Below are positions 1 through 5,304 of a DNA stretch of 5,304 nucleotides, piece after piece. Every line of letters starts with the position of its first letter. The stretch's first letter is position 1. A program made the position numbers and the translations under genes. The notes below the pieces were generated by a model. It had not been told where the DNA came from. It searched no databases and was given only the letters and a program-made list of their open reading frames with translations. The stretch covers positions 1 through 5,304 of the forward strand of contig CATXSD010000161.1 in assembly GCA_958402075.1 (NCBI GenBank). The letters run 5' to 3'. Source of the stretch: Mediterranea massiliensis. Lineage in GTDB: Bacteria > Bacteroidota > Bacteroidia > Bacteroidales > Bacteroidaceae.

Positions 1-142
1 GTGTGAAGGCTTCGCGAGGCCGTACGGTGGGGGTGGCCAGCGTGTCTTGGGAGGTGGATACGGGTGGTTGGGCGGCCCGTAGGGCAGCCGTTGCCAGTAG
101 GAGGAAGACGAGCAGATGCGTACGTGTCATGATTTTTGTCAT
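1..142 (-). CDS. N-terminus of an exported protein of unknown function (partial, runs off left edge)
   Basis: Reading the minus strand from ATG at 142-140 gives 47 open codons to the window edge. The translation begins MTKIMTRTHLLVFLLLATAA and continues with LRAAQPPVSTSQDTLATP. This is a textbook Sec signal peptide: basic n-region, a run of Leu/Val/Phe/Ala, then a likely signal peptidase I site after ALRAA or nearby. The mature part starts with a Pro/Thr/Ser-rich, probably flexible stretch. There is no lipobox cysteine, so the visible part suggests a periplasmic, outer-membrane or secreted protein. A second in-frame ATG at 130-128 is an equally possible start and would give a shorter n-region. 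An exact TATCTTTG promoter box lies on the same strand at 176-169, about 20 bases before the expected transcript start, which supports either ATG. The functional domain is outside the window, so no function is assigned. The overlapping plus-strand reading frame at 3-296 has no domain or promoter support. Confidence 0.75.
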   Translation of the reverse strand, partial: MTKIMTRTHLLVFLLLATAALRAAQPPVSTSQDTLATPTVRPREAFT

Positions 143-168
143 TGAATTGGCTTTAGTGGATGAGGCGA

Positions 169-176
169 CAAAGATA
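169..176 (-). promoter_or_regulatory. Bacteroidales -7 box (TATCTTTG) for the leftward exported-protein gene
   Basis: On the minus strand these bases read TATCTTTG, an exact match to the Bacteroidales -7 consensus TAnnTTTG. The box ends 27 bases before the ATG at 142, so transcription starting about 7 bases downstream would give a leader of about 20 bases. I see no good TTTG or TTG -33 element 19-21 bases upstream, so support rests on the -7 box and its position. Confidence 0.55.
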
Positions 177-387
177 CGGCCTTTTAGACTGGAAGTCATG
201 GAGAAACGATGTACTTTATTGTTTTCTAAGTTATTGATAAATAGATTGATATACCTTTTCTTGATGTACATTTCTCTTTTGCTCATCAGGCGGTAGTCGC
301 TTTTGTGTGATTGTTCAATCCGGCTGGACATAGGGTGGAAAATCTATAATGTGTGTTAATTCATGCGGTTACTTGCCTGTCATCCCT

Positions 388-395
388 TATCTTTG
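388..395 (+). promoter_or_regulatory. Bacteroidales -7 box (TATCTTTG) upstream of the zinc metallopeptidase
   Basis: This is an exact TAnnTTTG match in the right orientation, 65 bases before the ATG at 461, implying a leader of roughly 55-60 bases. A near-match, TATCTTTA, lies closer to the gene at 410-417 and could be an alternative start site. No clean -33 TTTG is at the expected distance; the nearest TTG, at 373-375, is too close. Confidence 0.5.
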
Positions 396-460
396 GCAAA
401 CTATTTGTATATCTTTACAAAACGAATATTGTCAAATTTGAAAACAGAAAGAAATAGATT

Positions 461-1156
461 ATGGGAACAGGAATGATAGGAATGCAATGGATTATATTTA
501 TCGGTGTGGCCGTCGTGAGCTGGCTGGTGCAGATGAATCTGCAGAACAAGTTCAAGAAATATTCGAAGATACCCACCGGAAATGGCATGACCGGTGCCGA
601 CGTGGCCCGCAAGATGCTGGCCGACAACGGTATCTATGACGTGCAGGTGACGCATACACCGGGTCATCTGACTGACCACTACAATCCCGCCAACAAGACC
701 GTCAACTTGAGCGAGAGCGTCTACTCCAGCAACAGCATCATGGCCGCTGCCGTAGCCGCCCACGAGTGTGGACACGCCTTGCAGCACGCCCGTGCCTATG
801 CGCCGCTCACCCTGCGCAGCCGTCTGGTACCGGTCGTTTCGTTCGCGTCGAGCATCATGACATGGGTACTGCTGGCCGGTATCTTGCTGCTGAACGTCAA
901 TTCGAACTTCCTGCTGGCCGGTATCATCCTCTTTGCGCTGACCACACTGTTCAGCTTCGTCACCCTGCCGGTGGAAATCAATGCCAGCAAGCGTGCGTTG
1001 GTATGGCTCAGTGCGAGTGGCATCACCAACTCCTACAACCACGACAAGGCCGAAGACGCCCTCCGTTCTGCCGCCTACACCTATGTGGTGGCTGCCTTGG
1101 GTTCGTTGGCTACGTTGATTTACTACATCATGATTTTCATGGGACGTCGCGAGTGA
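461..1156 (+). CDS. Membrane zinc metallopeptidase, YugP / Zn_peptidase_2 family
   Basis: The product is a 231-residue integral membrane protein. It shows the layout of the YugP-type putative neutral zinc metallopeptidases: an N-terminal membrane segment (about residues 8-25), a soluble catalytic part, the zincin motif HECGH at 101-105 (an HExxH with zinc ligands His101 and His105 and catalytic Glu102) followed by ALQHA, then hydrophobic segments around 122-145, 149-170 and 205-226. Glu172, in LPVEINASKRA, is the likely third zinc ligand by comparison with the family. The total length fits the usual size of about 220-235 residues, so the gene appears intact. ATG 461 is chosen because an A-rich stretch precedes it and it retains the whole first membrane segment; Met5 and Met8 are possible alternatives. 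It appears to be transcribed alone, with its own promoter box and a terminator at 1190-1246. The physiological substrate of this family is not well established. The family call is firm, the role is open. Confidence 0.9.
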   Translation: MGTGMIGMQWIIFIGVAVVSWLVQMNLQNKFKKYSKIPTGNGMTGADVARKMLADNGIYDVQVTHTPGHLTDHYNPANKTVNLSESVYSSNSIMAAAVAAHECGHALQHARAYAPLTLRSRLVPVVSFASSIMTWVLLAGILLLNVNSNFLLAGIILFALTTLFSFVTLPVEINASKRALVWLSASGITNSYNHDKAEDALRSAAYTYVVAALGSLATLIYYIMIFMGRRE

Positions 1157-1189
1157 TGCGTCCTCTCAGGGCGTTTGCGATGCAATCGG

Positions 1190-1246
1190 ATACGGCCGAT
1201 GCCCTTCCCTCCTTGCGGAACGGATGGGCGTCGGCCGTATTTCTTT
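1190..1246 (+). terminator. Strong intrinsic terminator after the metallopeptidase gene
   Basis: The arm at 1190-1204 (ATACGGCCGATGCCC) pairs with 1226-1240 (GGGCGTCGGCCGTAT) over 15 base pairs with a single G-U wobble, and is followed by TTTCTTT-like sequence at 1240-1246. The 21-base loop can form a small inner TTCC/GGAA stem (1205-1208 with 1217-1220). It lies 33 bases after the stop codon and before the next promoter box, so it insulates the metallopeptidase from the glycan operon. No matching T-tract is seen for the opposite strand, so it probably acts in one direction. Confidence 0.85.
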
Positions 1247-1279
1247 GTGGAAAATGGGTGGCGTTTGGCAGAAAATGAC

Positions 1280-1287
1280 TATCTTTG
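1280..1287 (+). promoter_or_regulatory. Bacteroidales -7 box (TATCTTTG) of the GH20-sulfatase operon
   Basis: This is an exact TAnnTTTG match, 33 bases before the ATG at 1321, predicting a leader of about 25 bases. It extends to TATCTTTGGC, the same ten bases as the box at 388-397. The -33 region is weak: TTTG at 1264-1267 is only 12 bases away. The box decides the gene start. An upstream in-frame TTG at 1285 lies inside the box itself and would not be on the transcript, so ATG 1321 is the start. Confidence 0.65.
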
Positions 1288-1320
1288 GCGATTGTTATTG
1301 TTGACTTTAACTACTTTCAT

Positions 1321-3279
1321 ATGATTAAAATCCATTTTGCTTTGAAGGCCTTGTGCCTTGTTGTGATTTCATTATTTGTACAGACGGGCCTGTATGCCCA
1401 GAACGAGAAACCCTTTGTCATCCCTGAGCTGAAAGAATGGCAGGGGAAGGAAGGTGTGTTTGTACCCCGGGCAGGGATGTGTATCGTTTATGCGCAGGAT
1501 GCTTTGCGCTCCGTGGCCGAAGCCTTTGCCGCCGACTACGGCCGGATGTTCGATGCCGTTCCTGCTGTCGTTCAGGGCAAGCCTTCCGAGGGCGACATCT
1601 ATTTTACGCTGAAGAAAGACAAGAAGCTGGGACGCGAGGGCTATGCCATTCGGGTGGACCGCTACGTCACCGTTTCTGCTCCCGAGGCTGTCGGTGCCTA
1701 CTGGGCTACGCGCACCTTGCTCCAGATCAGCGAGCAGAGTGAAGATCACCGGTTGCCGAAGGGCCAGTTGCGCGACTGGCCCGACTACGCCTTGCGCGGC
1801 TTCATGATGGACTGCGGGCGCAAGTTCATCCCCATGTCCTATATGCGCGATCTGGTGAAGATGATGGCCTACTATAAGATGAACACCCTGCAGGTGCACC
1901 TCAACGACAACGGCTTCAAGCAGTTCTTCGGCCACGACTGGGGACGTACCTACGCCGCTTTCCGTCTGGAGTGCGACACCTATCCCGGCCTTACCGCCCG
2001 CGACGGTTACTATACCAAGCGCGAGTTCATTGATTTCCAGGAGGAGGCCGCTTCGCAATTCGTCGAGATTATCCCTGAAATCGATGCTCCTGCCCATACG
2101 CTGGCCTTCACCCACTATAAACCTGAGATAGGCAGCCAGGAGTATGGCATGGACCATCTTGACCTGTTCAATCCCGAGACTTACAAGTTCATGGACGGCC
2201 TCTTCAAGGAATACCTGGAAGGCGACAAGCCCGTATTCCGCGGCCCGCGTGTCCACATCGGCACCGACGAATACTCCAACAAGAAGAAGGACGTAGTGGA
2301 GAAGTTCCGTGCATTTACCGACCGTTACATCCGTCTGGTGGAGAGCTACGGCAAGCAGGCCTGCGTATGGGGCGCACTGACCCATGCTGCCGGCGAGACG
2401 CCCGTCAAGTCGGAGAACGTCATCATGAGCGCCTGGTATAACGGCTATGCCGATCCCAAGGAAATGGTGCGCCAGGGCTACAAGCTCATCAGCATCCCCG
2501 ACGGCTTGGTTTACATCGTGCCTGCCGCCGGTTACTACTACGACTACCTGAACATCGAATATCTTTATAATAACTGGACGCCCGCCCATGTGGGCAAGGC
2601 TGTTTTCGAGGAGAAAGATCCGGCCATCCTGGGCGGTATGTTTGCCGTGTGGAACGACCATGTGGGCAACGGCATCTCCATCAAGGACATCCACGACCGC
2701 CTCTTCCCCGCTTTGCAGACGCTTGCCACTAAGACTTGGGATGCGCAAGTCGGTCTGCCATACGCTGACTTCGACTGCCTACGTCAGGGCTTGAGTGAAG
2801 CTCCCGGCGTCAACCAGATGGGGCGCATCGGCCGCACCGACGGCTTGGTTTATGAAGTGGCCGAAGTACGTCCGGGTTCCAGCCTTGCCCATGAGGAGAT
2901 AGGCTACGGCTATACCGTCAGCTTCGACCTCGAGGCTGCCGACGAGACTCCCGGCACCGAGCTCTTCCGTTCGGACAACGCTGTCTTCTACCTGGCCGAT
3001 CCCGTCAGCGGCCGTTTCGGCTTTGCGCGCGACGGCTATCTGAACACCTTCCAGTTCCGTCCCTATCCGGGCGAGAAGCTGAACGTGCAGGTGAAGGGGG
3101 ACAACCGTTCTACCTCGCTCCTTATTGATGGCAAGCTCGTCGAGACGATGGACATTCAGAAACGCTACTTCAACGGTGGCAAGGACTCCATGAACTATGT
3201 CCGTACGCTTGTCTTCCCGCTCAAGAAGGCCGGCTCGTTCAAGAGCAAGATTACCAATCTGAAAGTTTATAACCGATAA
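1321..3279 (+). CDS. Secreted GH20 beta-N-acetylhexosaminidase with C-terminal LamG-like domain
   Basis: The 652-residue product is predicted to remove terminal beta-linked GlcNAc or GalNAc by the substrate-assisted retaining mechanism of family GH20. Residues 1-26 form a Sec signal peptide with cleavage likely at LYA|QN and no lipobox. Residues about 30-148 resemble the small GH20b alpha/beta domain. The TIM barrel follows at about 155-480: Arg159 in YALRG, HLNDN at 193-197, PEIDAPAH at 252-259, and the catalytic pair Asp316-Glu317 in HIGTDE (312-317). Asp316 would orient the acetamido group and Glu317 act as acid/base. Active-site aromatics are likely Trp350, Trp372, the Tyr cluster 405-409 and Trp444. 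Residues about 505-650 look like a LamG/concanavalin-type beta-sandwich ending in a typical ITNLKVYN strand. ATG 1321 starts the signal peptide directly; an in-frame TTG at 1285 lies in the promoter box and is rejected. The next gene follows after 12 bases. The family is certain; the exact substrate is inferred. Confidence 0.92.
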   Translation: MIKIHFALKALCLVVISLFVQTGLYAQNEKPFVIPELKEWQGKEGVFVPRAGMCIVYAQDALRSVAEAFAADYGRMFDAVPAVVQGKPSEGDIYFTLKKDKKLGREGYAIRVDRYVTVSAPEAVGAYWATRTLLQISEQSEDHRLPKGQLRDWPDYALRGFMMDCGRKFIPMSYMRDLVKMMAYYKMNTLQVHLNDNGFKQFFGHDWGRTYAAFRLECDTYPGLTARDGYYTKREFIDFQEEAASQFVEIIPEIDAPAHTLAFTHYKPEIGSQEYGMDHLDLFNPETYKFMDGLFKEYLEGDKPVFRGPRVHIGTDEYSNKKKDVVEKFRAFTDRYIRLVESYGKQACVWGALTHAAGETPVKSENVIMSAWYNGYADPKEMVRQGYKLISIPDGLVYIVPAAGYYYDYLNIEYLYNNWTPAHVGKAVFEEKDPAILGGMFAVWNDHVGNGISIKDIHDRLFPALQTLATKTWDAQVGLPYADFDCLRQGLSEAPGVNQMGRIGRTDGLVYEVAEVRPGSSLAHEEIGYGYTVSFDLEAADETPGTELFRSDNAVFYLADPVSGRFGFARDGYLNTFQFRPYPGEKLNVQVKGDNRSTSLLIDGKLVETMDIQKRYFNGGKDSMNYVRTLVFPLKKAGSFKSKITNLKVYNR

Positions 3280-3291
3280 TACCTTATTTAT

Positions 3292-4890
3292 ATGAAGAAT
3301 TTCCACCTCTCCACCTCGCTGCTGTACTCGCTTTCGGGTACGGCAGCCGTGTTGCCCCTCCTTTCGTCCTGCTCCGCGCAGAAGAAGGCCGAGGCCAAGC
3401 CCTACAACATCGTCTACATCATGACCGACGACCACACGGCGCAGATGATGAGTTGCTATGACCGTCGCTACATCGAGACGCCCAACCTCGACCGCATTGC
3501 CGCCGACGGCGTGCGCTTCACCAACAGCTTCGTGGCCAACTCGCTGAGCGGTCCCAGCCGTGCCTGCATGCTTACGGGCAAGCACAGCCACGCCAACGGC
3601 TTCACGGACAACACTACCTGCGTGTTCGACGGCTCCCAGCAGACCATGCCCAAGCTGCTCCAGCAGGCGGGTTACCAGACGGCCATCGTCGGCAAGTGGC
3701 ACCTCGAAAGCCTGCCCACCGGCTTCGACTATTGGGAAATCCTGCCCGGCCAGGGTGATTACTACAACCCGCGTTTCATCACCATGCAGAACGATACCGT
3801 CACGGAGAAAGGCTATCTGACCAACCTCATCACCGACAAGAGCATCGACTGGATGGAGAACCAGCGCGACAAGGACAAACCTTTCTGCCTCTTCATCCAC
3901 CACAAGGCCATCCACCGCAACTGGCTGCCCGAGCTGAAGTATCTCTCCCTCTACGAGGACAAGACTTTCCCCATGCCCGACAACTTCTATGACGACTACG
4001 AGGGCCGTCCGGCCGCCGCTGCGCAGGAGATGAGCATCTGGAAGGATATGGACATCATGTACGACACGAAGATGTACCGCAAGGACCTCAAGTCGCCGCT
4101 CAAGGGAACTTATGAAGCCTTCATTGGCCGTCTGACACCCGAAGAACGTGCCCAGTACGATGCCTTCTACGCACCCATCATCGAGGAGTTCTACAAGAAG
4201 AACCCGCAGGGACGCGAGCTGGCCGAATGGAAGTACCAGCGCTACATGCGCGACTATGCCAAGGTGGTGAAGTCGCTCGACGACAACGTGGGCCGTGTGC
4301 TCGACTACCTGAAGGAGAAGGGCCTGCTGGACAACACCCTCGTGGTCTACACCTCCGACCAGGGCTTCTACATGGGCGAGCACGGCTGGTTCGACAAGCG
4401 TTTCATGTACGAGGAGTCCATGCGCACGCCGCTTGTGATGCGTCTGCCCAAGGACTTCCAGACCCGTGGCGACATTCCGCAACTGGTTCAGAACATCGAC
4501 TACGCGCCCACCTTCCTCGACCTGGCCGGAGCGCCCATCCCCGACGACATCCAGGGCGTCTCCCTGCTGCCCCTGCTTCGCGGCGAGAAGCCGGCCGACT
4601 GGCGCAAGTCGCTCTACTACCACTTCTACGAGTATCCCGCCGAGCACATGGTGAAGCGCCACTACGGTGTGCGTACCGAGCGCTACAAGCTCATCCACTT
4701 CTACAACGACATCGACGAGTGGGAACTCTACGACCTCCAGGAAGACCCCACCGAGATGCACAACCTCTACGGCCAGCCGGGCTACGAGGAAGTGACCGGC
4801 GAGCTGCACGCCGAGCTGAAGAAACTCCAGGCCCAGTACAAGGACCCCATTGAGGAGAAACTTCAGGCGGCAAAAGCCTGGCAGAAATAG
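3292..4890 (+). CDS. Serine-type S1 sulfatase lipoprotein, probably acting on 6-O-sulfated N-acetylhexosamine
   Basis: The 532-residue product is a type I (S1) formylglycine-dependent sulfatase. Ser86 (codon AGC, 3547-3549) starts the signature SGPSRACMLTGK. It is the serine-type variant of (C/S)xPSR, so maturation would need an anaerobic radical SAM sulfatase-maturating enzyme, which is not in this window. Other expected active-site positions are present: Asp46-Asp47 (metal), Arg90, Lys135-His137 in GKWH, His203/His204 and His208, Asp356-Gln357 in TSDQG, and Lys369 in GWFDKR. The C-terminal WELYDLQEDPTEMHNL (477-492) is usual for the family. The N-terminus carries a lipobox, LSSC, with Cys27 as the lipidated residue. 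The following SAQKKAE lacks the early acidic cluster of Bacteroidota surface-export signals, so a periplasm-facing lipoprotein is favoured, by inference. General resemblance to Bacteroides GlcNAc-6-O-sulfatases (subfamily S1_11) and the GH20 partner suggest 6-sulfo-GlcNAc or GalNAc as substrate. The family is sure, the subfamily is moderate. Confidence 0.92.
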   Translation: MKNFHLSTSLLYSLSGTAAVLPLLSSCSAQKKAEAKPYNIVYIMTDDHTAQMMSCYDRRYIETPNLDRIAADGVRFTNSFVANSLSGPSRACMLTGKHSHANGFTDNTTCVFDGSQQTMPKLLQQAGYQTAIVGKWHLESLPTGFDYWEILPGQGDYYNPRFITMQNDTVTEKGYLTNLITDKSIDWMENQRDKDKPFCLFIHHKAIHRNWLPELKYLSLYEDKTFPMPDNFYDDYEGRPAAAAQEMSIWKDMDIMYDTKMYRKDLKSPLKGTYEAFIGRLTPEERAQYDAFYAPIIEEFYKKNPQGRELAEWKYQRYMRDYAKVVKSLDDNVGRVLDYLKEKGLLDNTLVVYTSDQGFYMGEHGWFDKRFMYEESMRTPLVMRLPKDFQTRGDIPQLVQNIDYAPTFLDLAGAPIPDDIQGVSLLPLLRGEKPADWRKSLYYHFYEYPAEHMVKRHYGVRTERYKLIHFYNDIDEWELYDLQEDPTEMHNLYGQPGYEEVTGELHAELKKLQAQYKDPIEEKLQAAKAWQK

Positions 4891-4946
4891 TCTCCGCGGC
4901 ACAGCCGGAACCGTTTCCGCAGGATTGCTGTAAGAATAATTAGATG

Positions 4947-4988
4947 CCCGTTACCGGATGGTTCATACCTCCGGTAGCGGGTTTTTCT
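4947..4988 (+). terminator. Intrinsic terminator of the GH20-sulfatase operon
   Basis: CCCGTTACCGGA (4947-4958) pairs with TCCGGTAGCGGG (4970-4981) over 12 base pairs with one G-U wobble, and is followed at once by TTTTTCT (4982-4988). The loop of 11 bases can close further through GGT/ACC pairing. It lies 57 bases after the sulfatase stop codon, and nothing coding is seen in between, so it ends the two-gene operon. Confidence 0.9.
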
Positions 4989-4995
4989 ATGCGCC

Positions 4996-5038
4996 TTTTC
5001 CCAAAACGGGAAAAACCTTTCCCTCACTCGGGGAAAGG
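4996..5038. repeat. Two adjacent related palindromes with a TTTCCC/GGGAAA core
   Basis: The first palindrome is TTTTCCC (4996-5002), a 5-base loop, and GGGAAAA (5008-5014). The second is CCTTTCCC (5016-5023), a 7-base loop, and GGGAAAGG (5031-5038). They are separated by one base and share the arm core TTTCCC/GGGAAA, so arms of one can also pair with arms of the other. Neither is followed by a T-tract, so they are not ordinary terminators. They lie just after the operon terminator, where interspersed palindromic elements often sit. Whether this is a dispersed repeat family cannot be judged from one copy. Confidence 0.6.
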
Positions 5039-5147
5039 GGAGGAAAAAGGTCGCTCCTGCTTGTACGGATTGGGCTTGTCTTTCTTCTGATTCGTCCGTG
5101 CAGGCTGGAAGTGTAGAGGAAGAAATGGTTGAAATCAGTTTTTTTCT

Positions 5148-5155
5148 TATTTTTG
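5148..5155 (+). promoter_or_regulatory. Bacteroidales -7 box (TATTTTTG) for the gene at 5179
   Basis: This is an exact TAnnTTTG match, 23 bases before the ATG at 5179, implying a leader of about 15 bases. TTG at 5129-5131 is a candidate -33 element, with a 16-base spacer that is shorter than usual. The run of seven T at 5139-5145 makes the spacer AT-rich. Confidence 0.55.
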
Positions 5156-5178
5156 CAATGAGAATAGCGTGAGTATAG

Positions 5179-5304
5179 ATGAAAAACCGAAGACTTTCTT
5201 TTTATGTTTGTCTGCTGGCTGGTGCCGCGTGTGCATTGTTTTTTGCAGAGGTTCGTTCCGGCAATAAGTGGCGGGTCTATAAAACCTTGATAGGTGAGAC
5301 CCTG
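5179..5304 (+). CDS. N-terminus of an exported or membrane-anchored protein (partial, runs off right edge)
   Basis: An ATG at 5179 opens 42 codons that stay open to the window end, starting MKNRRLSFYVCLLAGAACAL and continuing FFAEVRSGNKWRVYKTLIGE. A basic n-region is followed by a hydrophobic stretch of about 17 residues (about 7-23), typical of a signal peptide or an uncleaved N-terminal membrane anchor. Cys11 and Cys18 lie within the hydrophobic part and neither sits in a clean lipobox. The residues after the anchor look like the start of a folded extracytoplasmic domain. The start is supported by the promoter box at 5148-5155 and by the only other nearby ATG (5158) running into a stop after four codons. 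No family can be recognised from so short a piece. It is separated from the glycan operon by a terminator, so it is probably an independent unit. Confidence 0.7.
   Translation, partial: MKNRRLSFYVCLLAGAACALFFAEVRSGNKWRVYKTLIGETL

Larger units (their letters stand above)
143..460. other. Divergent intergenic region, AT-rich, 318 bases
   Basis: This stretch separates the leftward exported-protein gene from the rightward metallopeptidase gene. It is clearly more AT-rich than the flanking coding DNA and carries one -7 box facing each way (169-176 minus, 388-395 plus). I see no tRNA, no obvious riboswitch or small-RNA fold, no direct repeats and no convincing short gene. The middle, about 180-385, is long for two simple promoters and could hold an operator or a small RNA, but nothing specific can be read from it. 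Confidence 0.6.

Noticed and set aside
3..296. Plus-strand open frame starting with GTG at the left edge
   Set aside because: It overlaps the minus-strand signal-peptide gene and its promoter region, has no domain, and its second half is AT-rich intergenic sequence.
401..1042. Minus-strand open frame (213 codons) across the metallopeptidase
   Set aside because: Antisense to a gene with an intact HECGH motif; His/Gln/Gly-rich with no domain or promoter.
1372..2748. Minus-strand open frame (458 codons) antisense to GH20
   Set aside because: Same cause: a shadow of biased sense codons, with no start context, promoter or recognisable motif.
4227..4853. Plus-strand out-of-frame open frame rich in Arg/Ala/Pro inside the sulfatase
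   Set aside because: A composition-driven frame shadow of GC-rich codons within an intact gene.
2779..4902. Very long minus-strand open frame (707 codons) antisense to the GH20 end and the whole sulfatase
   Set aside because: It mirrors the sense codons, with Val/Leu/Glu/Gly/His-rich composition and no domain. It stays open because the sense genes avoid codons that would give stops on the other strand. The sense proteins have clear catalytic motifs.
5056..5104. Possible interrupted hairpin (CCTGC...ACGGA with TCCGT-GCAGG)
   Set aside because: Two 5-bp stems with a 4-base bulge and a 25-base loop are weak and could easily occur by chance; there is no T-tract or other supporting context.
1..5304. 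CRISPR arrays, insertion sequences, tRNA or rRNA genes, phage attachment sites
   Set aside because: No regular repeats, transposase-like frames, terminal inverted repeats or tRNA-like folds were seen on either strand.

Overview
This window looks like chromosomal DNA from a gut-type Bacteroidota (Bacteroides/Phocaeicola/Parabacteroides-like). The grounds are three exact TATCTTTG boxes and one TATTTTTG box, which fit the Bacteroidales sigma-factor -7 consensus TAnnTTTG and sit just upstream of gene starts. Start codons have A-rich or no Shine-Dalgarno leaders, and there is a serine-type sulfatase next to a GH20 hexosaminidase, a gene pairing typical of glycan-foraging Bacteroidales. The species cannot be fixed from the sequence alone.

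Layout from left to right. (1) Bases 1-142, minus strand: the first 47 codons of an exported protein, cut by the window edge; only its signal peptide and a low-complexity start of the mature part are visible. (2) Bases 143-460: an AT-rich divergent intergenic region with one -7 box facing each way. (3) 461-1156, plus: a membrane-bound zinc metallopeptidase of the YugP type (Zn_peptidase_2), a single-gene unit closed by a strong intrinsic terminator (1190-1246). (4) 1321-3279 and 3292-4890, plus: a two-gene operon with a 12-base gap, encoding a secreted GH20 beta-N-acetylhexosaminidase with a C-terminal LamG-like domain and a serine-type S1 sulfatase lipoprotein resembling GlcNAc-6-O-sulfatases. 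Its own promoter box is at 1280-1287 and its terminator at 4947-4988. (5) 4989-5147: non-coding DNA with two adjacent, related palindromes. (6) 5179-5304, plus: the first 42 codons of another exported or membrane-anchored protein, with its own promoter box, cut by the right edge.

The functional core is the GH20-sulfatase pair. The most economical reading is that the sulfatase removes a sulfate (probably 6-O) from terminal N-acetylhexosamine and the GH20 enzyme then releases the sugar, as needed for sulfated mucin O-glycans or keratan sulfate. The alternative, GH20 releasing a sulfated sugar that is then desulfated, cannot be excluded. No SusC/SusD pair, regulator or sulfatase-maturating radical SAM enzyme lies in the window, so transport, control and Ser-to-formylglycine maturation must be encoded elsewhere. 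I see no convincing new type of system, mobile element, CRISPR array or RNA gene. The items most worth a second look are the operon's specificity, the localisation signals of its two enzymes, and the twin palindromes.
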